The notes under the pieces were generated by a model that worked only from the letters and a program-made list of their open reading frames with translations, was not told the origin of the DNA and did no database searches. Source: Argyresthia goedartella (taxonomy: Eukaryota; Arthropoda; Insecta; Lepidoptera; Argyresthiidae). From it: a stretch of DNA of 64,000 nucleotides. The stretch is taken from positions 6,758,001 through 6,822,000 of the forward strand of contig OX463829.1 in the NCBI GenBank assembly GCA_949825045.1, read 5' to 3'. Made by a program: the position numbers and the translations under genes. Below, in pieces: positions 20,962-29,650 of the stretch (the stretch's first letter is position 1; each line of letters begins with the position of its first letter).

Positions 20962-22266
20962 CATAGTCAGGTCATAAGTTCTGTCACATGTGCAATATGA
21001 AATAGTTTAGACATGTTTATTATTTATGTAAACATTTATATAGCAAAATGAACTTAATAAAACATAGATTATTATGGTAATAAAGTTTATTCAAAATTAG
21101 CCCCGCGATTTTGAATACAGGCCTTTATTCTGCGCGGCCAGTCGTCTATCGCAGCACGAACGAGGTCCATGTCAATATCGGCGGCTGCCTTAATCAAGGA
21201 TGCCTTGAGTGACTCCAAATCAGGATGAGGCTTTGAGCAGGCCTTTTCCTCCAAGTGTTGCCATATCTTGTAATCTAACGGACTCATATCTGGACTGGAG
21301 GAGGGCCAGTCTTCGTGCCGGATGAAGTCGATTTCACGCGCCGCCAGCCAGTCTTGTGTGCTTTTCGCTCTATGAGCTGGCGCAGAATCTTGTTGGAATA
21401 CCCAGTGCCTGTTATTAAACATGGTATGAGAAACAGGTTCCACAAGGTTCTTGAGGACTATATTTTGATACACAACTTCATTCGTTTTTACGCCTTTCTC
21501 AAAAAAATGTACCTCCAGTTAAGCCCCAATAAGAGACTCCCAACCAAACCATGAGCGAGGATGGAAAATGACCTCGTTGGACACGCGGAATACGGTTGCT
21601 CGCTTCTTCACTGCTGTGTGCGTACACCTTATCATTTTGTTTGTTGTAGCTCTCTTCCACAGTGAAATTTTTTTCATCCGAAAAAAGAATTTCCCGATGC
21701 TTTTTTTCCGCGTACCGCTTCAACAAAGCGCGGCATCTCTTCAGTCTCAGGTCCATTAAACGAGTGTCCAAACGATGTCCTGTTTTTCTTCGATATGCCC
21801 TAAGCCCTAAGTCTTCATTTAACACCCTTTTCACCGTGGTCCTGCTTAACCCCATCTGAAGGGCCAACAGTTTCTGCTTACGTATGGGATTTCTTTGAAT
21901 TCGCGCCTTCACAGCTTTTATCACTGCTGGAGTCCTAACAAAGCGAGGGCGACCACTTCTTGACCTGTCATCTACACTAGAGTCTTCATTGTATCGTTTT
22001 ATGGTACGATAAACGAATCTTTTGGTTATATTAAAATTTTCAGCAAGTCGAAAATCTGAATTGGCGCGTAACCGCAACGATGCAACGCAATATCTGCGAC
22101 ACGGTCTTCTTTAAGTGTCCACTCCATATTTAAAAATGAGTAAAATTCTAAAAAGTACACATTTTTATTTTCATGAAAAATTCGAAATTCGAATTCAATA
22201 AACTTTTGTGGCCAGCGTTCTAAATTCAAAAGTTTATTGTGTGACAGAACTTATGACCTGACTGTG
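20962..22266 (-). mobile_element. maT/DD37D mariner-like transposon, 1305 bp
   Basis: Terminal inverted repeats of 26 nt with one mismatch begin CATAGTCAGGTCATAAGTTC on the left and CACAGTCAGGTCATAAGTTC on the reverse complement of the right. Each is flanked by TA, the standard Tc1/mariner target site. A single transposase frame on the minus strand fills the interior. The spacing between the second and third catalytic Asp is 37 residues, which defines the DD37D (maT) group. It sits in a TATATATA run and is absent from the related sequence at 40.8 kb. Confidence 0.9.
21087..22127 (-). pseudogene. maT (DD37D) transposase, two frameshifts
   Basis: Translation would start at ATG 22127 (MEWTLKEDRVADIALHRCGY). 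The product has an N-terminal helix-turn-helix region (DFRLAENFNITKRFVYRTIK), a GRPR-like hinge (RSRSGRPRFVR), and a catalytic core with the Asp of LFSDEKNF, the Asp of FQQDSAPAH and the third Asp in SPDMSPLDY, 37 residues later. The frame is broken near 22035, just after DLLK, and again near 21515, where one extra base appears present. The stop is at 21087-21089. Apart from these shifts the protein is near full length (about 345 residues), so inactivation looks recent. Confidence 0.85.
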
Positions 22267-22554
22267 TATATATATTTGTGGTAAGACCCAGGATGTTTCA
22301 ATACACTGCTACTTTTTTCTGTATCAATCAATTTTAAATTGTTCTGCTTGAATTAGAATTGTTAGCTGACTACAATTATTATTTGGTATACGGTGTAATT
22401 AATGCCAGAATTCAGTCTAAAAATATCTTATATTCCAAATATTAGTGTTATCACCAATTAATACAGTTATAAAATTATGCAGTGTTGTGATTGTGAGGTA
22501 AGCTATGTTTAGTCTGAATTTTTGTACCTGTGAATATTATTATTGTGGCCAGTA
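22267..22554. other. AT-rich spacer, no gene seen
   Basis: It continues the repeat interrupted by the mariner (TTTGTGGTAAGACCC is shared with 40.84 kb). The remainder is unremarkable. Confidence 0.35.
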
Positions 22555-23177
22555 CTACTCCACCAAGCCAACTAGACGCCTCTCAGGCATCTTCCATCTC
22601 GTGTATACGTTAAATTCATTTGTGCTGCACACTACTTCAGTCAAATCGATATGTGCATAATTAGTTCCTCATGGGTGTTATAGAGTTCTATGAAAGGATT
22701 TCCCGACCGAAAGTTACTACGGAATCGCGAAATATTATCATATTCACCATTCACACTGTCCCGCGGTTTGAAACGAATTACGCAAGCACCGGGGAAAATA
22801 TATGTTTATAAATTTTTAAGGTAAAATAATATGTATTTATAAGGGGAAAATTTAGAGCAAATGCTGTTTTAATAGTTTTTGTTTTGAATGTGAAGGCTGT
22901 TTTTTATATATCTGTGGGTTAGATCAATTTTCTGTCAAAGTAGTGACGTTTGAGCTCCTAAACACCACAAGTTTCTATCTGCAGTAGTTTCGACATAAAA
23001 TACATTGACCGTACAATACGCACAGTAGTTCTAATTTAACCTTGCACTTTTGGATTTAACGGTTATTTTATAACTACTCATGTCACACGCCTTTGAAGCA
23101 TTTTTTTCACATATGTGTGTGTGTGTGACATGAGAGGAAAGATGCCTGACATGCGTATAGTTGGCTTGGTGGAGTAG
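22555..23177. mobile_element. TA-flanked MITE with about 45-bp inverted ends
   Basis: CTACTCCACCAAGCCAACTA at the left end matches the reverse complement of the right end (TAGTTGGCTTGGTGGAGTAG). Pairing continues through TCAGGCATCTT, with a few mismatches, for about 45 bp. TA dinucleotides flank both ends. The 623-bp interior is AT-rich and non-coding. Size, TA target and long inverted ends fit a Tc1/mariner-type MITE. Confidence 0.7.
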
Positions 23178-23640
23178 TAAATATACGAATTATTGTAGGA
23201 GATAGAGCTGTGCTAGTAATATCGTTAAATGACAATGTTGATAGATATTAAGGAAATAAAAAATATTTTGTTATGTATGTATCTCTACAGTTTATTTTTG
23301 TTCATTTACAATCTCTAAGAGTAAGTAAGATTAGCGAAGTAAGTCTTAAAAAGTCGAATTTGTTCGTTGTTTAAATCTATCAATGTATATCGAATAATTA
23401 CGTATTTTTAATCAATTCATTATTTTTATTTCATGAGTCTGCCATCAAATATTGTTGATTATTTCATGGTTCTGATGCATTAGTAAGTGATTTTGCGCCA
23501 CCGAAAACCGAGAACTTTTCCATACTTTTTAATTTGTGTTAAGTATATTTTTGTCTTCCACGTTCTTTGTAATAATTCTGAACAGATAACACATTCTATT
23601 TGGTATCCTACTTTGGAGCTTTTTAGTTTAAATTTCATAA
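23178..23640. other. 3' flank of the secreted-protein ORF; no other gene
   Basis: AT-rich sequence. On the minus strand, AATAAA-type signals (TTTATT on the plus strand near 23290 and 23427) could end the transcript of the 23641-24219 ORF. No other feature is supported. Confidence 0.35.
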
Positions 23641-24219
23641 CTAGTTCAGATTTATGACCTTGGCTTCCTTGTTTTTTGCCTCAACATTTTCGGCACCATC
23701 CCTTTCAACCGTTGCTTCTTTCTTCGACACTTTCTCACCATTGCCAACTTTCTTATACATTTCTTCGCTTGCCTTCGTCATATCTTCTTTCTTCTTATCC
23801 TTACTTCTAAATAGTCTTAGCTTTCTTTTTGGTGGCGACTTGGGCGTTTCCTCTACTATATTCGTTTCATCAACATTTTGTATTTCTGTATCTACTGTTT
23901 TTTCAATTGCTGGGTTTATGTTCGTGGTGATAGAGTCTTCAACTCTATTTACAGTAGGCAAAGTGGTTTCTCTGACAATTTCAAACGTAGGCTCATTTGT
24001 TATTACTTCGTTGTTAAGTTCTATTGTTGTGACTTCGGTATCTGGATTGAAAATCGTAGCATCATTGGCCGTTTTCTGTTTATAGATTACTGTACCCCTA
24101 TTTAATGCTAAAAATATTTCTTTATTTCTCTTTTCTTCCTCTTTCTGTTTGATCTCGACGAGGCCGCTCCATATAAGCAATACTAAGTAGCAGTCGATCA
24201 CTGTAAAAAACAATTTCAT
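23641..24219 (-). CDS. Hypothetical secreted Lys/Glu-rich protein (192 aa)
   Basis: I do not recognise this protein. A single uninterrupted frame starts at ATG 24219. Residues 1-22 (MKLFFTVIDCYLVLLIWSGL..) form a good signal peptide: basic residue, long hydrophobic core, small residue before the likely cleavage site. The mature part lacks Cys, is acidic and Thr/Glu-rich between about 45 and 125 (TTIELNNEV, ENSITTN-like stretches), then strongly basic at about 128-145 (SPPKRKLRLFRSKDKKKED). It ends in Lys/Glu-rich low complexity likely to be disordered. A TATA-like element lies about 125 bp upstream. The neighbours are MITEs, not related genes. It could be a rapidly evolving lineage-specific secreted protein or the first exon of a longer gene. 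Confidence 0.5.
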   Translation of the reverse strand: MKLFFTVIDCYLVLLIWSGLVEIKQKEEEKRNKEIFLALNRGTVIYKQKTANDATIFNPDTEVTTIELNNEVITNEPTFEIVRETTLPTVNRVEDSITTNINPAIEKTVDTEIQNVDETNIVEETPKSPPKRKLRLFRSKDKKKEDMTKASEEMYKKVGNGEKVSKKEATVERDGAENVEAKNKEAKVINLN

Positions 24220-24341
24220 GATACTACATATTTGCTTTACATTAAGATGGGCGAACTAGTTACAAAACTTAATTAAAGCAACCATTTTTGCTATTATAAA
24301 GTAACTGTCTGTGCTGTGTCGTACATAAGTCTGAGAAAAGT

Positions 24342-24350
24342 TATATAAAT
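24342..24350 (-). promoter_or_regulatory. TATA-like element upstream of the secreted ORF
   Basis: On the minus strand ATTTATATA precedes ACTTTTCTCAGACTT. The start of transcription would fall near 24315, giving a leader of roughly 95 nt before ATG 24219. Supported only by position and sequence. Confidence 0.35.
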
Positions 24351-24630
24351 AATATGAATAGCAAACTTCGTAAGTAAAATGCGAATGTAACTGTAAAGTC
24401 ACGAGCGCAGATGTCTATCGAACGGTGTCTATATCTTCAGTGTCCTAGATGATGTACTTACGAACGCCAACAAATATTTCGAATTTGATGAGCACATCCA
24501 GTGCGGATGCAGTAAGTACAGAACAGTAGAGCAGTGTTGACACCGTTGTCAGAATTATCTTGTAACCGAAGTACACACTCAGCAAGTGTTTGTCACTCTG
24601 AAATGTATGTAATACTTAAGTGTGTCGAAA

Positions 24631-24684
24631 TCGCGAAGACACCCCTTAGAAATATACACATATTTCTAAGGGGTGTCTTCGCGA
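24631..24684. repeat. Perfect hairpin, 24-bp arms and 6-nt loop
   Basis: The left arm (24631-24654, starting TCGCGAAGACACCCCTTAG) and right arm (24661-24684, ending CTAAGGGGTGTCTTCGCGA) are exact reverse complements around TACACA. No U-tract or gene context suggests a terminator or structured RNA. Confidence 0.8.
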
Positions 24685-24776
24685 CGTCTGTTCTATATGT
24701 CACGAGACTTCGGGGTGGGCTCGGAAAAACAACGTATACAATGCTGGGCCGCGCTGTGCCACTAGCAGTTCAGAAT

Positions 24777-25048
24777 GTAGCACCGCCTGAAAAGCTAGAG
24801 CGCCACAAAGTCACGTGCCAATGACGCCAGTGCATGCGTCCCTCGCGCTTTGTCCTACCTCTGCTGTATCGCTCCGGTTTTTCTAGCTGTTATTAATTCA
24901 AGGAAAGCATAACGTCGCTGGCGCTCTAAATTCCTCACTGGCAATTTAGGCGATGAATTTATCAATAGTAGCCAGAAAAACCCGTGTGGTACAACGCCGG
25001 CGCGGCGTGGAGAAGTAGCGCTCTGGCTTTTCAGGAGGCGATACTTTT
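24777..25048. mobile_element. Small inverted-repeat element (CCGCCTGAAAAGC ends)
   Basis: GTAGCACCGCCTGAAAAGCT followed by AGAGCGC at the left pairs with GCGCTCTGGCTTTTCAGGAGGCG at the right, about 270 bp overall. The interior is non-coding. A related GAAAAGCC..GGCTTTTCTGAAGA palindrome occurs at about 26466-26517. Confidence 0.5.
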
Positions 25049-25129
25049 CTTTTATTGATTTATTTATATTCAGGATACCAACAGTTTCTTAAAAATGTAC
25101 ACGGAAAAACATAAGCCCAAATAAACCTT

Positions 25130-26148
25130 ATCCGGACCCACGGCACAATTACTCCGCTCAACTGGTTGTGCCGTGAGTACTTTTAATTCCCTTCGGCACA
25201 ATTGAGTTCCCCACGACTCAACCCAGACCCATTGCGCAACTACTATGCTGATCTACTTAGCTGAGTCGTGGGGGACTCAGAAACCACTATGTTTCCCCAT
25301 AGCACATCTATTGGGTTATATATGACATATTTTTTTAATATTATTATTTTTACTTTCGTAGATTGCATTATTTCCATTTTTGTAACCCACAGACAGACTC
25401 TCGTTCTCTTTAAGTAACGTTTGTTACGAAAGTGGAAGGATGGCCACAAGTAATGTCCGAGCTACATAATTATGAGTATTTTTTCAGATGGGGTAGCACA
25501 GGCTCACAGGCATGACTATGAAGTCATACATATGAATGAAAGTGGAAAAATAATTATTCTTTCACAACCAGTTACGAATCGGTTACCAACTTCGGTTACG
25601 AAAGTGGACGTATGGGTTGGAAGTATTTGTATACATATGAATGAAAGTGGAAAAATAATTATTCTTTCACAACCAGTTACGAATCGGTTACCAACTTCGG
25701 TTACGAAAGTGGACGTATGGGTTGGAAGTATTTGTTATGGATTTTAGTTCAAAAAAATCCACTTTGCGAAATCCTTTAAGTACCAGGGCAACAGACTGTT
25801 GCAGGAGGTATATTCTTAATATCCATATGTATTCATATATTAATTCTTAATATCAATATTCATATGTATTTTAGTGGATTGAGGGGAATCTACAGAACCT
25901 ACTAGTGAAACTTCACCCTTTGGCAGTGCACGACCGTTTGCCTTGTAATTTACTCGAAATAAACCAAAATCAGATTCAGTTTTCATCAGTTGGGTTTCAT
26001 CATAGGTAATTATTTTTTCAAACGTTTTGTCAGTTGAACCATGGGTACATTTTTTTTCCCAACGGACTAATCAGTTGTGCCGAAGGGAATAAAAAGTACT
26101 CACGGCACAACCAGTTGAGCGGAGTAGTTGTGCCGTGGGTCCGGAAGG
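25130..26148. mobile_element. 1.0-kb non-autonomous element with 74-bp terminal inverted repeats
   Basis: Arms 25132-25205 and 26071-26144 are reverse complements with only three mismatches. They begin CCGGACCCACGGCACAA and contain CTCCGCTCAACTGGTTGTGC. The 12-mer CAAATAAACCTT is repeated just outside (25118-25129 and 26149-26160), a possible long target duplication. Inside are a 105-bp perfect tandem duplication and a secondary palindrome (GTTCCCCACGACTCA / TGAGTCGTGGGGGAC). There is no transposase. The superfamily is unclear; a 9-12-bp duplication with long inverted ends would best fit a Mutator-like element. Confidence 0.65.
25526..25735. repeat. 105-bp tandem duplication inside the inverted-repeat element
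   Basis: ATACATATGAATGAAAGTGG starts at 25526 and 25631, and the two 105-bp units appear identical. Because 105 is a multiple of three, a short frame passes through both copies (25472-25747), but nothing suggests it is a gene. Confidence 0.9.
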
Positions 26149-26160
26149 CAAATAAACCTT

Positions 26161-26759
26161 GAGATTCTCACACATATTTCATGAACTTATGTCAAAGGTA
26201 CCTCGTAGGGAGAAAACTGAAGTAAAATTAAATTAAATTGATAAATAAGTATATTGCTGCAAAGAATGAGAATTAGAAGCATATTTCTCTCGTGTGAGTG
26301 AATATCGATATCTGTGGCTCAAGCAGGAATAATTACCAGAGTGAAAAAGTGTTCGAGTTCAGACGAAATGAACCTTATGTCATTCTACATAAGAGTCACT
26401 GATAGTACGATTCGCATACTTTTTCGACGCGTATGGTTTCCTACACTGAAAAGTTGAAAACATTCTGAAAAGCCAGATTGCCACGGCGCGTCGTGTCCGG
26501 CGGGCTTTTCTGAAGACGCGACTGAGCCTACGACAACTAAATCCTGTCCCTTATACTTACCCGATGTATAGCAGCCAACAAAAGCACGCACGATGCAGCA
26601 TCTACAGCATACGCGAATAGACAGAATGTGCTGTTCGCTTCTTCGCCTAAAATCAGCTCCTGTGTCTTTTTGAGGGTTGGTGCGAAAGTGCCGTTTGCTG
26701 ACCCTACTAGGTAGATTAGCTGGAAATATAAGGAGATCAGGTTCGTCCTCGTCGTCCAA
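26161..26759. other. Unassigned sequence with one 124-codon frame
   Basis: A minus-strand frame at 26385-26759 begins MDDEDEPDLLIFPANLP at the edge of the SINE and shows no known domain. Its 3' half overlaps a palindromic repeat (GAAAAGCC..GGCTTTTC), which argues against a conserved protein. Probably accidental or a decayed exon. Confidence 0.3.
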
Positions 26760-27008
26760 TTATTATTATTTTAGTTAGGAGAATCCTACAGACATCTAAC
26801 TAGCATAGTGAGCTCAATAGGCTTGTGTTATGGGTACTAGACGACGATACATTTAATAGAGCTAAATACCTAAGTAAAGACAGAAAACATCCAAGACCAA
26901 GAAACGAATATTCATTCTCATCACACAAATATTTGCCCTTACCGGGATTCGAACCCAGAACCGTCAGCTTCGGCAGGGTCCACTACCCGCTAGGCTAAAC
27001 CGGTCGAC
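26760..27008 (-). mobile_element. tRNA-derived SINE
   Basis: On the minus strand the head carries a tRNA-like promoter: A-box-like TAGCCTAGCGGGTAGTGG and a B box in TGGGTTCGAATCCCGG. Next come CTTGGTCTTGGATGTTTTCTG, a CGTCGTCTAGTACCC motif and a short ATT-repeat tail ending at about 26760. This layout (pol III head, LINE-like body, short tail) is a SINE. The cloverleaf cannot be completed as a real tRNA. Confidence 0.8.
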
Positions 27009-27074
27009 CATCAGTAGGAGTATTTAAGAGATCGAAGGATGAACCTAGTAGATTTTTAGTAGAACAAGATTGCG

Positions 27075-27300
27075 TGAGCAGAGTTTAGAAGACGCCAGAT
27101 GGATCAGATCGGTAACAGAGTGGTGGCCAAGAGGAGGCCAGAAAACAAGTCGACAGACCAGCTGCCAGATGGTCCGATGGCATAGCGAGTAAAGCAGGAA
27201 AACAATGGACACGGTTTGCACGGGACCGAGGTGAATAGCGTATACATGGGGAGACCAGGGGTTACCTGACAGACTGATGATGACGAGCGGTGTTTCGTCC
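27075..27300 (+). mobile_element. LINE C-terminal fragment (RTE-like)
   Basis: The plus strand reads WWPRGGQKTSRQTSCQMVRW followed by frame-shifted KTMDTVCTGPR and WGDQGLPD pieces, ending GACTGATGATGACGA. These match the conserved Trp-Arg-Pro-Arg..GRP..RW..D tail of RTE-type LINE proteins, whose 3' end carries GATGATGA repeats. It is heavily truncated and out of frame. Confidence 0.55.
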
Positions 27301-28776
27301 GAGGTTTAAATACTTATATTGGATCCGAGGTGTAAATATATTGGATTGATTACGGGTAAAAGAACATGAGTCACGAGTTCCCGTGTGAGGTGGCAGAAGC
27401 GTAGTTGCGCCCACGTTCACCCATTTATTCAATACTCAAAGTTGCCTGACAAACAGATTTGCCTAATAGACCGACGCCGCAGCTCACTTTTAAAAAATGC
27501 GATAATATATGTAACTACTCCTTTGCTGGACGTGGAAATGGGATCGTTATTATCCTGCAGCAATACAGTAGCACAAACTCACACACATTTAAATGTATGT
27601 ACTTAGAATTAGATCTACTCACCGCTATGAAGAAGCTACAATATCCAAAAACCAGCAGTGCATCTCGAATCGGTGCAACCCAACAGCAGTATGCCAATCT
27701 GAAGTTCACCACTCGCCTTTTAACATTACGATAATGTTGATCCATTTTACAAACTAATTTAAATATACTACAGGTTCATCGGACGGTAAGCCATCAGTGA
27801 AATGAGCCAAATGTGATAATATTGGTATTTTTTGGTAGGTTGGACTAATGAGGATGTAGGAATTAAACGTAATTGGTATAATGTTTTCTATTAATTACAG
27901 AGTTGACTTAGAGTATTAGTATTTTAATAGGAGGAACTTTCTGTCGAAATTGTAACAATATGCTGTTTTGTAATATTCCATGTAGTGGTGGGGGAAAGTT
28001 CACAGTATTATACTTATAATTAAAAACAAAAAGTAAAACTAGAAAAAACCTGACTTCAATATATATTTTTTTACTTAAGGTACCGTCGTATGGTAAGGCC
28101 CACCTTTTTACAAATTGAAATAAAAGCTTTATTTAACCACCACCACTTATAAGTATTTATTTATTCAAAATGTTTAATAATACATGATTATTTAAGATAA
28201 CATCAGCGGAAACCTAATCAGGTTTATCTGCTGTTTGTGAGCCGCTATCATCAGATTTTAGATGAGAGTGTGTATGTGCACGAGTTTGGTTTTTTGTGTG
28301 TCTATGACTAGTCCCACATGTGCCCAATAGCACAATTATAAAGCATATTTTTTCAAAACATGCCTTTACGTGTCTTCATAAATTAAGAGTTCCCTATGTT
28401 TCTCCATGATCCCATCATCAGATCCTTACCGTAGGTAAGTAGTTGATGTTTGAGAAGCTCTCCTGGTACGTCACGATCACTTTCATTTCACTATGGTTAT
28501 GACGAGCATACATTACTGGCCAACCCTAATAAAGTTATCATGTCACAACCTGTGGGCTACCTTGTATTGAGCATTTCTGCTGGCCGTCTGTGGTCTCCAT
28601 CGTCAGTTCCACTTCACAAAATGAGAGTAAATGCACGAATGACTTTGAATATTACAAAATATAGCTATATGTCTGCCTACAATATTTGAAGAGTTCCCTC
28701 GATTTCTCCAGGATCCCATGACCTGTGATGGTAAAATGGTACCAATCGTAAGGTACCCTTTAATGCAAAAAAATAA
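27301..28776. other. No gene seen
   Basis: Only short, unsupported frames. GAGTTCCCTatgTTTCTCCAtGATCCCAT at about 28387 and its near-copy GAGTTCCCTCGATTTCTCCAGGATCCCAT at about 28690 suggest a roughly 300-bp tandem duplication of low identity. Confidence 0.35.
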
Positions 28777-29120
28777 GGCAACAAATATAATGATCACCAA
28801 ATTTTTTTTTTCCCAAAATGGATAAATGAACACCAAAAGTTGCAAAAAATATCAGGGCAAAATACTGCGGTAGCTTAGGTAAAGAGTAGCTTAGGTAGGG
28901 TGAGCGAAGCGAAGCCCCCTTTATCCTTCGTGTTAGGTTGAACATGTAACAACAACAAAAAATACTTAAAACGTAAACCTACCCAAAACATAAGAAGAAG
29001 TTTGGTGATCATTTATCCAAACACAATTTGATGGACATTTATCCATTCTGGCTGTCATTTCTAATTTATTGGTAGTAAAATAGGTGCGTTTTTGGTAATC
29101 GTTTAAACATAAGCCAAAAA
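28777..29120. repeat. Dispersed repeat, copy A (AATGATCACCAAA...TTTGGTGATCATTT)
   Basis: The segment starts GGCAACAAATATAATGATCACC, includes ATCAGGGCAAAATACTGCGG, GCGAAGCGAAGCCCCCTTTATCC and TTTGGTGATCATTTATCC, and ends near ATAAGCCAAAAA. Copy B is at 39049-39385, with fragments at about 16843-16895 and 40168-40290. TGATCACCAAA and TTTGGTGATCA are inverted within the unit. This copy contains an internal duplication of GTAGCTTAGGT. Confidence 0.65.
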
Positions 29121-29206
29121 ATAATTTTCCAAATCGGTCTTGGAGAAATCGATGAACTATTTTTATGTACCTAACTCTTTTTTAGGGTTCCGTACCCGAA
29201 GTGTGC

Positions 29207-29621
29207 TGTTAGCGACGCGTTCCATAGATATCTACTTTTGACCAGAAACTATGTTTAGCCCGCGGCTTTGTCCGGCCGCACTAAATGTTGTAATAGTTGC
29301 GTGACATTAGAAAGTAAATGGTTAATGTAAAGTTTTCAAATTGTTAGTTATTCACACAAGAATCTTATATTTTGATTTATTAAATATTTGCCTAATTTGT
29401 ATAATTTATTAGGTTCATAATGAAGGACAAACTATTGTTATTTTATAGATATATAATGTCTATTTCAAGTCTTGCCACGCATGCGTGTGGCGTTTCGGCA
29501 GTCGTCGTTGTTTTCAAAATGTAAAAGTATCGCACAAAATTATAATTATTTTCCTTGCGTGTTTATACCAATATATAGTAATTCAAGCGGATTCAGTCTT
29601 TTCTTGAGTGCGTGCCTTACA
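29207..29621 (+). repeat. Putative 5' LTR of the BEL/Pao element
   Basis: A TGTTAGCGACGCG start and a CCTTACA end bracket 415 bp immediately before a tRNA-type primer site. The interior is AT-rich with TATA-like stretches (ATAGATATATAATG). No matching 3' LTR exists in the window, so the left boundary rests on the TGTTAG motif only. Just outside, TTAGGGTTCCGTACCCGAA resembles the start of the 2238 repeat family. Confidence 0.55.
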
Positions 29622-29624
29622 AAG

Positions 29625-29642
29625 TGGTCCTTCGAGCCGGAT
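29625..29642 (+). other. BEL/Pao primer-binding site, tRNA-Tyr type
   Basis: TGGTCCTTCGAGCCGGAT is complementary to the 3' end plus CCA of eukaryotic tRNA-Tyr (..ATCCGGCTCGAAGGACCA) over 18 bases. It starts 3 nt after the putative LTR. Confidence 0.7.
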
Positions 29643-29650
29643 CTCTGGAC

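Noticed and set aside
25472..25747. 91-codon frame across the 105-bp duplication
   Set aside because: Exists only because 105 is a multiple of three; it lies within a non-coding inverted-repeat element and has no motif.
26385..26759. 124-codon minus-strand frame starting MDDEDEPDLLIF
   Set aside because: Starts exactly at the SINE edge and its second half overlaps a palindromic repeat; no family recognised. Kept only as a note in the region description.
26940..27008. Minus-strand tRNA gene (B box GGTTCGAATCC)
   Set aside because: The A and B boxes are present but the acceptor and anticodon arms do not fold, and a SINE body and tail follow; called as a SINE.
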